Shown in pieces: positions 1 to 11,030 of a DNA stretch of 64,000 bases. Where the stretch lies: assembly GCF_037975245.1 (NCBI RefSeq), contig NC_092582.1, positions 12,894,077-12,958,076 of the forward strand. The letters are read 5' to 3'. Each line of letters opens with the position of its first letter. Position 1 is the first letter of the stretch. The stretch comes from Apostichopus japonicus (lineage: Eukaryota; Echinodermata; Holothuroidea; Aspidochirotida; Stichopodidae). A program made the position numbers and the translations under genes. Below the pieces are notes generated by a model. It was given only the letters and a program-made list of their open reading frames with translations. It ran no database searches and was not told where the DNA came from.

Positions 1-735
1 GCCCTAAGGATACCTTTTTTTTTATTGTTTTATCAAGCAAGACAAAAAATGAAATCTTATATTATATAAGACAAGAAATCCAAACTATATATGTAGATTC
101 GTTCATTTTTATTCCATTATCAATTCTAGAGAATTTATTGTACCCCCCTATAAGCATCGAATGAGTAATCAGTGAAAGCGGCTGGACTATCAAATCTAAC
201 GAACATTCACGAAAAGCCTTAAAAATAACAAAAAACACAACACACACACACAAACGTAACGCGTTTTGGTTATGCACATGATAGTCTACATCGTCAAAGA
301 ATTAAAAACAAATATTGGTATGGATTGAAATGAAGCTTCCATTATTTCGATTATCAAAAAACAAAACATTCACGATATCCGGCAATGAATGATGATTTCC
401 GTCTCAGATTTCTTAAAGGAACTAAACTATAGACATAAAATAAACGCATCTACGTCCACTGCAAGTCTTGACACGACAAGCAGCTTCACATCCCTAATCG
501 TAAAGTCGATCAGTCTTCCTATAACTCATCTAAGCAAGCGTCCATATAAGACGACTGCGGTTTTATGAGATAATGTTTCCTGGTTAACTTCGAAAACAGT
601 TAACTCTGCTTAAAGTTCCATTACTGGCTATACATGTCTAACCTAGGATGTTTATAAACAAACCACTAGACCGTTCTACATTTCGAAGTCATTGTGAAGT
701 GAAGTCATGTAAGTGAAGCGATCCGTTTCGTAAAC
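1..735. other. AT-rich stretch, no gene seen
   Basis: I see no coding signal, RNA gene or repeat array. There is a short (CA)n run near 240-252. The only open frame of note is a 71-residue one on the minus strand with no recognisable features. Confidence 0.5.
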
Positions 736-1371
736 TTTTGAGGATAGAAGGCAATGTGTCACCTACGTGATGAAAAGACAATGCGGAACTTAAATGATGA
801 AAGGCAATACGCCACTTAAATTATTTTAGGCAATGTTCCAAGGGAATGCAATGCTTCATGCACGTGATTGCAAATAATGTGCAATTTATGAAATAAAAGA
901 TGATATGCCGAGTGAGTACAGGATGACTGGCAATGCGGAATTTAGATTAAGTTTAGCTAAACGTGCGACTTCAAGTTACGGAAGACAATATGCCACTTAT
1001 CATAGGTGAGACAATGCTCCAAGATCTGGTGGCAGACGGTTTGTTACTTATCAGATAGCAGAAAATGAGCTTCAATGGCAGGTATAATGAGGAACTTATA
1101 TAAACGACTGAATATAACATGTAACTTAAATAATGACAGGCAATGTATTACTTCAAGGCTGAGGCAGTGCGCCACGCGTGATAGTAGATAGTGCGTCACA
1201 TATGTGATAGCAGATAATATACACCTACACGATGGCAGACAATGTGTTACTTCTAGGCTAAGGCAGTGCGCCACGCGTGATAGTAGATAGTGCGTCACCA
1301 ATGTGATAGCAGATAAGATGCCACTTACACGATGACAGGCAATGTTTTACTTCTAGGGAAAGGCAGTTTTC
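736..1371. repeat. Degenerate minisatellite, ~30-bp core, 100-bp higher unit
   Basis: The core resembles gaTGgCAGGCAATGtgcCACTTa and recurs about every 30 bases with many changes. The last part is a clearer 99-100-bp higher-order unit, with equivalent points at 1132, 1231 and 1331. In those copies the segment gcagtgcgccacgcgtga is exactly conserved. The array fades on the left into single diverged cores. No coding role is seen; the 85-residue minus-strand frame here simply follows the repeat. Confidence 0.75.
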
Positions 1372-4320
1372 TCAAAATACTTTCAAATTTCTATATTCAT
1401 TGGATATATACGTAGATATATTCAAAGACAATATTATATAAGTATATAAATATAACCGTCAAACATTCGTTCGTTTAAAGTACAAAATGATAATATTCAA
1501 AATTATCGAAAATGGACAAAAATTTTGTTTTGATAAAACAAATACTTCACAATAATAAAAAAGAAAAAAATATAAATAGCACGTTGAATCTTTTGATATG
1601 CATTTGCTTTCGTGATCTATTTCAAGCTAATTTCCTTACAGAATAAATGTTATCTTGGTTGGAGATGACACAACGTTTGTAAGCTCTTTGATCGCCTGAG
1701 TCATTTGTCGTTTAGACAAGTCAGTATTCTTACAAGACGGTAGTAAAATGTTCATCCATTTAATCGATGGCTTTTAAAATGGATCTTCCAAGAAACTTTA
1801 GGATATAAATCTACCATGAACCAAATAAAGTTGTGGACATTATTTATTTCGTCCGCTAAAGAAAATGACCTCAAATAATCAATCATTCCCCACGTGTCTC
1901 CTCTACTAATATTTAACTACCCTTCATTTTTTATGTTAACTATTATATACATTCCTGACATTTTACCAAGATTTAAACCTCTTGGGTGATGTAAACACAA
2001 GGAAGGTACGAGGAAGGTGGCTGGAATTCTCCGGAACGATAGGAGAATTGATGGTTTGATTCAGTTCTAGATTTTCATTACAAATTGAAAGATCAGAAAA
2101 GTGTTATTAAAATTGAATCTCAGCCGTTTTAGGAGAAATTCTTTGCCGGTTTAAAACTTCCGTTGTGTGGTGTAGAACAAGTGTAGCAAAGTATTTAGAG
2201 TTAAAAGGAAAAAGTTTAATCCCATCGAATATTCCTTTGGGATTAAATGTCTAGTAGGAAATATCGAAGCTTTGAGGAGGGGGTGGTGTAAGTTCCATTA
2301 TTCTTCATGCAATGGGAGCCAGGTATTCAAGCATTCTCCCTTGTTGACACCAATTTCCACCTTCATTAGGCCCTATGAGGGAATGTTGTAGCTTGGGGAA
2401 GGGGTAAAACGGAGGGGGAGTATATACCCCCTTCCCATTTGAGAAATTTGTATATAATAAATAAGGTGCTTAGTTGCTTAATGGTGTTATATTTTGAAAC
2501 TTTTGAAGTAATTCATATTGAAGATATTTTCGCCTATTTTTTTTTTCTTCTGATTTTGTTGCATCAGGACCCCCAGTTTGAATACCAGGGCTCTATTTGA
2601 ATACTATAAATACTGCTTCACTGAACGACATTTTATTTCAAATATCAACTTAATTTAAAATGAAGACGAAGGACTTTGCGCTACTGATCCCATCTCCTTC
2701 TATATCACAACTTCACATTACCTGTGAATTATGTTAAGCTTAAACCCGGAAGTACAGGAGTACTGCATTTAATTGCCTTTTCGCCCAAAATGTTTCCCAA
2801 CTTCCCCTATTCATAGGGCTACGTTTACAGCACAAGAATATTTTAGGAGTCAGTATCCTCTATGAAACGGCAATGGACAGTCCATTACTACCAACTTAAA
2901 GGCGAACCAAATTGGGTAAGAAATGAAAGGAACAATCGTACTAATGTTTTCAAAGGTCCAATTAACCCCCCCCCCACCCCCCCTAACCGACTCGTCCTTT
3001 TTAGAGCAACCATTGTTCCATCTACCCCTCACTCGCCCGATGGTAAGGGGTTCTTTATCATGCAAATAGGTCTGTTTAGTTATATGGATGATGGTAATTA
3101 TGTTTCCAAATGGGCCACACTCGTATTAATGTATCGTATACCGTCACCTAAGCAACCCCTCCCCCACCCCGTCCTCCAGCCGCCCTCTCCCGCTTGTATG
3201 AATCACAGGTCCCAGTTCAGCATGTTACACAGCACGATAGTTTTAGAAACAGCAATAAATACTTTCGCCAACATGGACTCTCAAAGATTGAGTTAGAAAT
3301 GTGAATTATTCCAATGTTTTCAACTTTCTCGTCTAGTTTAGATTGTAGCTTGATCGAATTGATGAATAAATCATAATTCCCAGGGCTGCAAATGAAATAC
3401 CAACGTCAAGGAAATAAAAATCAATTTCCTGTACATGCCTTAAGGTTAAACTAACAACAAAGTCATGTAAATAAATTGCAAAAAAAATTATGTTGTTAAA
3501 TTTGAAAGCTCACGATATATCGATGGCATCGCCACTCGTTTTTCCGGTAATAGTAAACCAAGCATGTGGAAAAGCATTCAGCCTGTACCATTTGGATTCA
3601 TATATGTAATTTGACACTATGGTACTTAAAGAAATAATATATGAACAGATCTCTTCAAAGGCCTTTTTTCTTTCAAAAACTGTATATATTAACGGCAATG
3701 ATCATAATGATAGAACTTATACTATTAGTGTCATTTCACGTGCATGAGTTTGTGATTATTATATTTTTTACTGAATTGACTCATAAACGATGTTGACGAA
3801 CACATCGCATGATCCTGTTTGTCCGCCTTGTATTTAACGTTACATAATATAACTTACATCCACAGTCTCTTCTTGCTCCTGCCAACTCCTCCCACCCCTC
3901 CCCCACTCACCCATCCTATTACGCGTCACTTAACCGTTCCATCCATTGTTTGCAATATTAATGAATCAATTTCCATGTCCTAAATATTTCCTCATACGGA
4001 TTATTTTCTTCTTGCTTGCATATAACCCAAGTTACAATCAAACGTAATTCTCTAATGCATAAGAAATAGTCTGGTGGAATGAATTCATCACAACGTGCCA
4101 AGTCATGAATGTTCAAATCACAAAATTAACACATTAATACATTCGTCACTTCTTGATTCCTTCCTGTTGTTCTTATACAATCGGAGGGGCACTAGCAGTT
4201 CTAGTAAGTCACAATATTCATGTACTATACTGTAACTTGTGAACTTGTGTGCAAATGATTTTGTCGCAGATTGATGTGACGAAGGGGGGGGGGGGTTGAC
4301 TGGGGAAGTGGGGGTGGTAG
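1372..4320. other. Unassigned stretch, G/C tracts only
   Basis: No gene is recognised. G-rich patches lie at 2274-2288 and 2398-2430. A C10-A-C7 tract lies at 2966-2983 and a G12 run at 4284-4295, just left of the foldback element. A 144-residue plus-strand frame at 2862-3296 has low-complexity proline runs caused by the C tracts, and I do not accept it as a gene. Confidence 0.5.
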
Positions 4321-5626
4321 CTATGGCGGGCCATCAGTCTCAAATCATGGGAGATCGACTTATACCGATTTAAATCGACATATACCAGTTTCCTTCGACT
4401 TATACCAGTTTCCAGCAGCTGAAATTGACTTCTACCGATTTAAATCGACATATACCAGTTTCATTCTACATATCATCGATTTAAATCGACATATACCAGT
4501 TTCATTCTACATATCATCGATTTATTTTACTTATCATCGATTTAAATCGATGATAAGTAAAATAAATCGATGATATGTCGAAGTACACTGGTATATGTCG
4601 ATTTAAATCGATGATATGTAGAATGAAACTGGTATATGTCAATTTAAATCGACATATCATCGATTTATTCTACATATCATCGATTTATTTTACTTATCAT
4701 CGATTTAAATCGATGATATGTAAAATAAATCGATGATATGTCCATTTAAATCGACATCTACCAGTTTAAATCGATGATATGTCGAATTAAATCGGTAGAA
4801 GTCAATTTCCGTGGACTTATACCAGTTTCTAGCGTCTCAGATTGACATATACCTATTTAAATCGACATATCATCGATTTAGCTCATTAACATATTCCAAA
4901 TCCCGATTTCGGTGATGATTGACATGTGGAGAATAAATCGATGATATGTAGAATGAAACTGGCATATGTCGATTTAAATTGACATATACCAGTTTCATTC
5001 TATATATCATCGATTTAAATCGACATATACCAGTTTACTTCGACATATCATCGATTTATTTTACTTATCATCGATTTAAATCGATGATAAGTAAAATAAA
5101 TCGATGATATGTAGAATAAATCGATGATATGTCGATTTAAATTGACATATACCAGTTTCATTCTACATATCATCGATTTAAATCGACATATACCAGTTTA
5201 CTTCGACATATCATCGATTTATTTTACTTATCATCGATTTAAATCGATGATAAGTAAAATAAATCGATGATATGTAGAATAAATCGATGATATGTCGATT
5301 TAAATTGACATATACCAGTTTCATTCTACATATCATCGATTTAAATCGACATATACCAGTTTACTTCGACATATCATCGATTTATTTTACTTATCATCGA
5401 TTTAAATCGATGATAAGTAAAATAAATCGATGATATGTAGAATGAAACTGGTATATGTCGATTTAAATCGATGATATGTAGAATGAAACTGGTATATGTC
5501 GATTTAAATCGGTAGAAGTCAATTTCAGCTGCTGGAAACTGGTATAAGTCGAAGGAAACTGGTATATGTCGATTTAAATCGGTATAAGTCGATCTCCCAT
5601 GATTTGAGACTGATGGCCCGCCATAG
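4321..5626. mobile_element. Foldback DNA element with 422-bp inverted arms
   Basis: The left arm (4321-4742) and the right arm (5205-5626) are reverse complements over 422 bases with two mismatches, at about 4586 and 4718. The ends read CTATGGCGGGCCATCAGTCT and its complement. GTAG flanks both sides (4317-4320 and 5627-5630), which may be a 4-bp target duplication. Both arms are built from short modules: TATACCAGTTT, TTCTACATATC, TTTTACTTATC and the 16-bp palindrome ATCGATTTAAATCGAT. The centre (4743-5204) holds more of the same modules plus a small unique patch near 4881-4935. There is no open frame of coding character, so it would be non-autonomous. The superfamily is not determined. Chapaev, Sola and piggyBac-like elements also make 4-bp duplications, but I see no diagnostic end. 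The near identity of the arms suggests recent insertion or ongoing gene conversion. Confidence 0.88.
4971..5443. repeat. 163-bp tandem repeat inside the foldback element
   Basis: The marker CAGTTTACTT recurs at 5031, 5194 and 5357, exactly 163 bases apart each time, and the sequence around it agrees almost completely. There are about 2.9 copies, running from the centre of the element into its right arm. This looks like unequal exchange or replication slippage within the palindromic modules. Confidence 0.85.
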
Positions 5627-6591
5627 GTAGCATGCACTGGGAGGTTGCAAAGCCCTCCGTGCCACGACCTGGCTCCGAGCCAGGTTCTACATATAAATAT
5701 ATATATATATGTAGGTGTGTGCGTGTGTGACGTGGCAAGTTGTAATGATTTCCGTCCACTGGACTATTTCTGATGCGAATTGTGTTTTATTGTCAATAGC
5801 TTCTATACAAGCAATGAGAAAAGAAAATGTATAAGGAAATATTTCTTGAATCGAGAGAGAGAGAGAGACAGGGGAGGGGGGGGGGTTGGAGTAAGGAGAA
5901 GATCTGAAACCAAATGAACTCTAACATCTTATTTTTGTTATTGTCTGTGTGACAGTAAGTATACGTATTCGTAACATCTGGCATATCTAAACTTCGTAAC
6001 CCAACCCAACCTAATATCAAAAATAACATTTGATAGGAATTGTTCTAATAATTCACTCTATATAGTCTCTTTAAATTATCAAAACTTGTCTCGGGTAAGT
6101 GCTGTGAAACTTGACTATCTTTGGACAACTCAGGCTTTACTAATCATGCTCGTAGGATTTACGACAAATTTCTACCCATTTGTCACTTAAGAGTGACATC
6201 TTAATTAATCTTATATGGAAATCAAGTAACAAGCAATCTTTCAATCTCAACATCTTCCACGACTGACTGGCTGCTGGAATATCATATGATGTTGATAATA
6301 TTGCTTGGCAGCTCAAGTGGAGTAAAGGTCATACGTGTTGTCTAAACTGTCGTAACCAGGTATCACTTAAATTAATTCGTAGATGAGTTTCGTTTAATTT
6401 AGTCGGATTTGTCCTTTTATAACCATATTTTCTAACTCACTCCAGATTCGGACAAACCATTGTAGGTGGGTTCGTTTCAAGGCCGATAATGGTTTTCTTG
6501 GGGGGGGGGGGGGGAGGGGCGGGTGGCATTATGGTTAAATTCACGTATATAGACTATAAGTACAATAACGATTCTTCTAGGATCGGATAGG
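5627..6591. other. Unassigned flank; 19-bp hairpin and short tracts
   Basis: A perfect palindrome ACCTGGCTCCGAGCCAGGT lies at 5667-5685, next to a short (TA)n at 5695-5710. There is a GA run at 5853-5868, a G10 run at 5876-5885 and a G15 run at 6500-6514. No gene is recognised. Confidence 0.5.
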
Positions 6592-6720
6592 CAACACTGT
6601 CGCGAATGTGTGGTAGACTAGGTTATATACCACTACTATGAATGCGTGGAAGACTTGGATAGGTGCAATTGCTGTGAATGTGTGGTAGGCTAGGCTATAC
6701 ACCACTGTTATACATGTGTT
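6592..6720. repeat. ~36-bp minisatellite, left part (split by a hAT)
   Basis: The unit resembles cactgcTGTGAATGTGTGGTAGgctaggctatac. About 3.5 units are present. The fourth is cut at 6720, where the hAT element begins, and the array resumes at 9558 beyond that element. Confidence 0.7.
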
Positions 6721-7226
6721 CAGGGGCGTCAATCCGATTTGAAGCGTGGGGGCACGTAATCGATTCGAGTATTCCGGCCGTAAGTACTATCTAAGCGGAG
6801 CGCCACCATCGGTTGGCGCGCAGCGTACCAAGAAAATTTCAGATTTGAATACCTGCCAGATCGCTGGAGATGGCACTTGCCAGGCTGGATAGCAGCCATC
6901 TAGTTGCGTGATTTCGGGAGAAAAATACAAATTCGTCACTCAGGAAATCTGCAATAAAGTTCATGCGACCTTCATTTTTGGTGGATTATTTCTTTTATTA
7001 GTGATTCCAATTGACATGAACATTAGAACCCAGTGCAAGTTGTCAAATGATGTGGCGAAGTGGAACCCAAGCCCCACTTTGCCTATGTTTCAGGATAGAA
7101 TACCCCTCATTTGTTCGAACCCATGACAACTAACAATCTGTGAATAAATTTACTTCGAAATGGGCACATTATATTGCACCAAGTCGGTAAAGGAATGACC
7201 CCAGGGCCTCAGATATAGGCCTATAG

Positions 7227-7594
7227 CAGGGGTGGGCAACCTTTTTGAATGAATGGGCCAGATTTTAGGAGTGAAAGATTGACAGGGCCGCACCTAATCA
7301 ACGACCTGCTGTTGATTTCAAACCGTTGCTTCCGAGGACGTTCAAGCAGTAGGTGTGTACTAATCTGTATTCACAAAAACAAAATGTCAATATAGTCCAA
7401 TTGATAATTAATGGTGATAATAGACCTACCTGACAGCATCATTAGTGCAGATAAATTCTAAGCAGCTAGTTCGTTTTTTTGTGATGATGTAAAATAGATT
7501 GATTTTTTTTCTTTTTCCTGAGACATCCCACGGGCCGCAAAAAAATCACTGGCGGGCCGCATGTGGCCCGCTGGCCGTAGGTTGCCCACCCCTT
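7227..7594. mobile_element. hAT element B, short non-autonomous (368 bp)
   Basis: It starts CAGGGGTGGGCAACC and ends with the complement of AAGGGGTGGGCAACC. The flanking 8-bp duplication is exact: GCCTATAG at 7219-7226 and 7595-7602. Just inside the right end is a gggccgc/gtggcccgc motif, a pattern familiar from CAGGGGTGGGCAA-type hAT elements of many animals. There is no coding frame. It sits inside hAT element A and is therefore younger than A. Confidence 0.92.
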
Positions 7595-7602
7595 GCCTAT
7601 AG

Positions 7603-8176
7603 GAACGATGTCCCAACATTTCCCCGGACATATAGGCGAAGGAAGCTATCCGCCGCGACTGCATGTGAGTTTCTCGACTTGCCGTCCTGGGAGTCATACC
7701 ACAAAATGGTGCATTTCCTCATACGCCATTTTTAATAATTTAAATAACTAACTAATTAGGCATAGCCCAGATCCTAGTTCGTATATTGAGCTTAGCGCAA
7801 ATGTGGCCAAGAGTCGTCATACGCCAGCATGTTAAACCACCAATGACTTTTAATGCCACCCGTGACACACTTCCAATGGGACTGTGTCAGTTTAATATTT
7901 TGCTAGGTCTACAAGAATACATTTCTATGAAATTTGAAACAATGATGGCAAGACGAACCACTTTAATTATGTTTTCAGGACCTCACACATGCGCATGTAT
8001 CGTCAGACTTAGAATAGGTCCCATGTGAGTGGTGGCTAAAGTGATGAAGGCATCGAAATAAATCAGTGGTTTTTCATTGGAGTCCTCACGCAAGTTACCT
8101 CGGTTGCTAGGTGGATCTGCATCTGGTAATCGGGTGAATTCTGGTCGGAGCGTATACTATGTAAACACCGTGTACC
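7603..8176. other. Internal part of hAT element A
   Basis: This stretch lies between the two nested insertions and belongs to element A. Plus-strand open frames of 78-80 codons are present but show nothing recognisable. If the transposase continued past the later insertion, its tail would read on the minus strand from 8176 downwards. That frame stays open to about 8063 but shows no clear family motif. Confidence 0.5.
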
Positions 8177-9123
8177 CAGGGATGTAGCTAAGGCCTGAAG
8201 ATTGGGGGGGGGGGGGAGGGTGTAGTGGCTGAAAATCCAACTAGATGGGTTTTGAAGCCAGAAAATTCCGACTGCTGCTTTGTACCCCCCCCCCCAACCC
8301 TCGCGCTTCTCGTCAACGATACGGTCAGTGTCAGTCAGACACCCAATCTTTCGCGACTGCACTTTTCTTCTGAACTTTTTTTCGATACATTTTTACCCAC
8401 TGGCAGTCATTTCACAAACTTCTTAGCCCCCCACCCCCCACCCCCCACCCCCCAACCAAATATTTTTGTGAAAATTCGGGCAATATGCTGATAACCTTTC
8501 GGGCATCTACTGAAAGAAAGATTATTTGCAATGTGTTTTTCAGTGGTTAAACTTATATAAATATTACCATTAATATTGTAACGACTTCCCCAATAATTCT
8601 ACCCATTATGGAAGGGTAATAAGACGGAAGATTATTGTTTGTTATTTTGCATGCGATGTAAAAACCGATGCATGTCTATATAATATGCACATTAGCATGT
8701 GGAACGCGCGTGGCGCGCGAAAAATTTGGGTTATATTTTTCGGGCAAGTCGTTACAACCCCACCCCCCCCCCCCCCCCCCCATCAAATTGGGCTCCTTCG
8801 CCTATGACGGTAGTTCTATGAGGAATTTTTTGGGGAAGTATTCAAAATCATACGAAGTTTTGTACGGTGGGGTATAAGAATCGCGAGATACAATTTCTCA
8901 AAGTGGCAAGGAAAAGGTGGTAGATATGACAGATTAAAGGTCAAGTTTGATCGAAATTTTTCAATTTTTAGGTCATGCACAATCAGAATAAATGAATAGG
9001 CCTAGATAAACTAGAGTGCGACAGTCGGCAATTCCGACTGTCGCACTCCAATTTTCCAACTATCGTCAGTTTTACCCAAGTTTGAGGTGAGACACCCCCA
9101 CAACCCCTCTAGCGACGTCCCTG
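8177..9123. mobile_element. hAT element C, non-autonomous (947 bp)
   Basis: It starts CAGGGATGTAGCTA and ends with the complement of CAGGGACGTCGCTA. The target duplication is CGTGTACC (8169-8176) and TGTGTACC (9124-9131), with one difference. The interior is rich in G/C homopolymers: G13 at 8204, C11 at 8285 and C19 at 8763. It also holds a perfect 15-bp hairpin at 9014-9048. It carries no transposase. It is inserted in the transposase remnant of element A, next to the C-terminal motif. Its ends match the family seen again at 55570. Confidence 0.85.
9014..9048. repeat. Perfect 15-bp hairpin, 5-nt loop
   Basis: GAGTGCGACAGTCGG pairs with its exact complement around the loop CAATT. It lies about 75 bases inside the right end of hAT element C, where subterminal hairpins are common in short hATs. 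Confidence 0.85.
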
Positions 9124-9131
9124 TGTGTACC

Positions 9132-9413
9132 GTGTAAACGCCTCAAAGCACTAAAAGATCTCTCGGCTTCCGTCGAACTGGCGGAGGAGACAAGGAGCAA
9201 CCGCTACAGAGCTTCGACTTCACCAAACATAGCCCGTACCGCTGGATTCATCGACTTGAATATTTATCTATACCCTTCAACCGACGACGACTGGAACTGG
9301 CCTCGAAAGAAAGACAGACTAAGCTTAAGATTGTCGGAGAGCTCAGGGTACCAACTCACGAGATCTGGGTGGAATTCTCCATTCAGCAACATTGAGTGAT
9401 ATTCGATGATATG
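9132..9413 (-). pseudogene. hAT transposase C-terminal (hATC) remnant
   Basis: Read on the minus strand, this gives a recognisable end of a hAT transposase. From N to C it shows a YPEL segment (GEFHPDLVSWYPELSDN), then a MNPAVRAMFGEVEAL segment, then ASSTEAERSFSALRRL at 9135-9182. The last matches the conserved dimerisation-domain motif (S.ERSFSALRRLK) of hAT/ZMYM1-like transposases. Two in-frame stops, at 9264-9266 and 9204-9206, break it. The catalytic part and the N-terminus are missing, since only about 150 bases remain to the right end of element A. Immediately after RRL the frame is cut by hAT element C. It is therefore non-functional. The plus strand is also open here for 85 codons (9138-9395), which is an antisense shadow. 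Confidence 0.85.
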
Positions 9414-9557
9414 AATCCTGAGATGTGTAAGCCCTAACCAAATAGACACTACTCTTTTTCCAAATGTGTGGGGGGACATTTGATATTGTTTTCCCCACCC
9501 ATCGAAATGTGGGGGGGGGGGGACGTGTCGCCCCGTCCCCCTGGATTGACGCCCATG

Positions 9558-9645
9558 CATGTGTCATAGACTACGATATGTACCATTGCTGTGAAGGTAT
9601 GGTAGGCTATAGGCATCATTGCTGTAAATGAGTGGTAATTAACTG
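9558..9645. repeat. ~36-bp minisatellite, right part
   Basis: The array from 6592-6720 continues here with about 2.5 more units of the tGCTGTGAAgGTaTGGTAGGCTA type. Together the two parts form a six-unit array split by hAT element A. Confidence 0.65.
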
Positions 9646-10274
9646 AAGTAGAAGATATCATGATTTTAGTGCATAAACTGCAATTACTTGCGATAGGTAA
9701 CTGTATACTCATAATTGTAAACAATTCAGACTATATCTGCCAAAACGTATACATTTTATCCCTGCATTATATTTACTTTCATTTCTATTGTTTCAAACAA
9801 ACAATCTAATTGATCCTCGTCGATCGTCTTTTCTTTTTTCTTGTAATTAAAAAAAAGAAAACATTTTTTCTCCCACCAAGATAAAACAAGGATCAAACCA
9901 GTAGCTTAGTAGACTTTGTCTCATTCTTCGAGTTCAGCATATATGAACCACATATGACCAACTATACCTCCGGCGTCTTGTTTATTTACAATATGCTTGG
10001 GTTTCACCAGTAGACCAACGTTTGATCTAGCAGGAGTTCGTAAGCTATCATAGACCTAATATAGCTGTCGTTTTTTGACATTTCATGCATCGTTAACTAT
10101 GGTATAAGCATCAGCCGAGGGACAGTGAAATTCCGTTTCTAATACTTACGACAAAATTGGTAAGTGAGGCGGTTATGGAATTATTTACCTTTTTGACTTT
10201 CATCATTTCTTGTGTCTTCGTGTCATTATACCGCATAAATCCATCATCTTTGGATGTACATCGCTGTATTACGC
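9646..10274. other. AT-rich stretch, nothing recognised
   Basis: No gene, RNA or repeat is recognised. There is a short mixed A/T tract at 9835-9875. Confidence 0.45.
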
Positions 10275-10386
10275 ATATCAAAAACTGCACTACTGAAAAT
10301 CACTTATTTCCAAATGCAAGCAAGACACACACACACACGTATATAGGCTATATATATAAAGCCTATAAATACTTACATATATGTAT

Positions 10387-10451
<65 letters not shown>

Positions 10452-10510
10452 AATATATATATATATATTTATATATATATATATATATGTGTGTGTATAC
10501 ATATATGTAA

Positions 10511-10562
<52 letters not shown>

Positions 10563-10776
10563 TTACATAATTCATACCGGTAATTAAACACATATATATT
10601 CAAACTGAAAATGACTTAAGAACATTCTCTGGGTCGTCAGCATGCGGCTACCACACTAACCTCTTAACCATCAAATATCAAAAACTGCACTACTGAAAAT
10701 CACTTATTTCCAAATGCAAGCAAGACACACACACACACGCACACACGTATATAGGCTATATATATAAAGCCTATAA

Positions 10777-10834
<58 letters not shown>

Positions 10835-10856
10835 ATACATATATGTAAGTATATAT

Positions 10857-10917
<61 letters not shown>

Positions 10918-11030
10918 CTTACATAATTCATACCGGTAATTAAACACATATATATTCAAACTGAAAATGACTTAAGAACATTCTCTGGGTCGTCAGCATG
11001 CGGCTACCACACTAACCTCTTAACCATCAA
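10275..11030. repeat. Tandem duplication around (TA)n cruciform tracts
   Basis: Copy 1 is 10275-10674 and copy 2 is 10675-11030. Both begin atatcaaaaactgcactac, contain a (CA)n run and long (TA)n tracts, and end with ctctgggtcgtcagcatgcg followed by cttaaccatcaa. The non-TA parts are almost identical and the length difference lies in (CA)n and (TA)n. In copy 1 the (TA)n is flanked by an inverted pair, acttacatatatgtatacac and its near-complement near 10491-10512, so cruciforms are possible. The tyrosine/isoleucine open frames here are products of (TA)n and do not encode protein. Confidence 0.85.

Larger units (their letters stand above)
6721..9557 (-). mobile_element. hAT element A, decayed, host of two nested hATs
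   Basis: The ends are CAGGGGCGTCAATCC (6721-6735) and the complement of CATGGGCGTCAATCC (9543-9557). They match at 14 of 15 positions. The 8-bp target duplication is CATGTGTT (6713-6720) and CATGTGTC (9558-9565), with one difference. Removing two later insertions (7227-7594 and 8177-9123 with their duplications) leaves about 1.5 kb. A broken hAT transposase C-terminus lies on the minus strand near the right end. The right end, read as complement, resembles the left end of the element at 15298 over about 95 bases, so both belong to one family. Confidence 0.85.

Noticed and set aside
2862-3296. 144-codon plus-strand frame
   Set aside because: It depends on C tracts giving proline runs, has an antisense open frame of similar quality, and shows no domain.
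9138-9395. 85-codon plus-strand frame without a start codon
   Set aside because: It is antisense to the hATC remnant. The minus strand gives a recognisable family motif and the plus strand does not.
10157-10959. Open frames of Y/I repeats on both strands
   Set aside because: They are translations of (TA)n. The same applies at 62214-62553 and 62810-63543.
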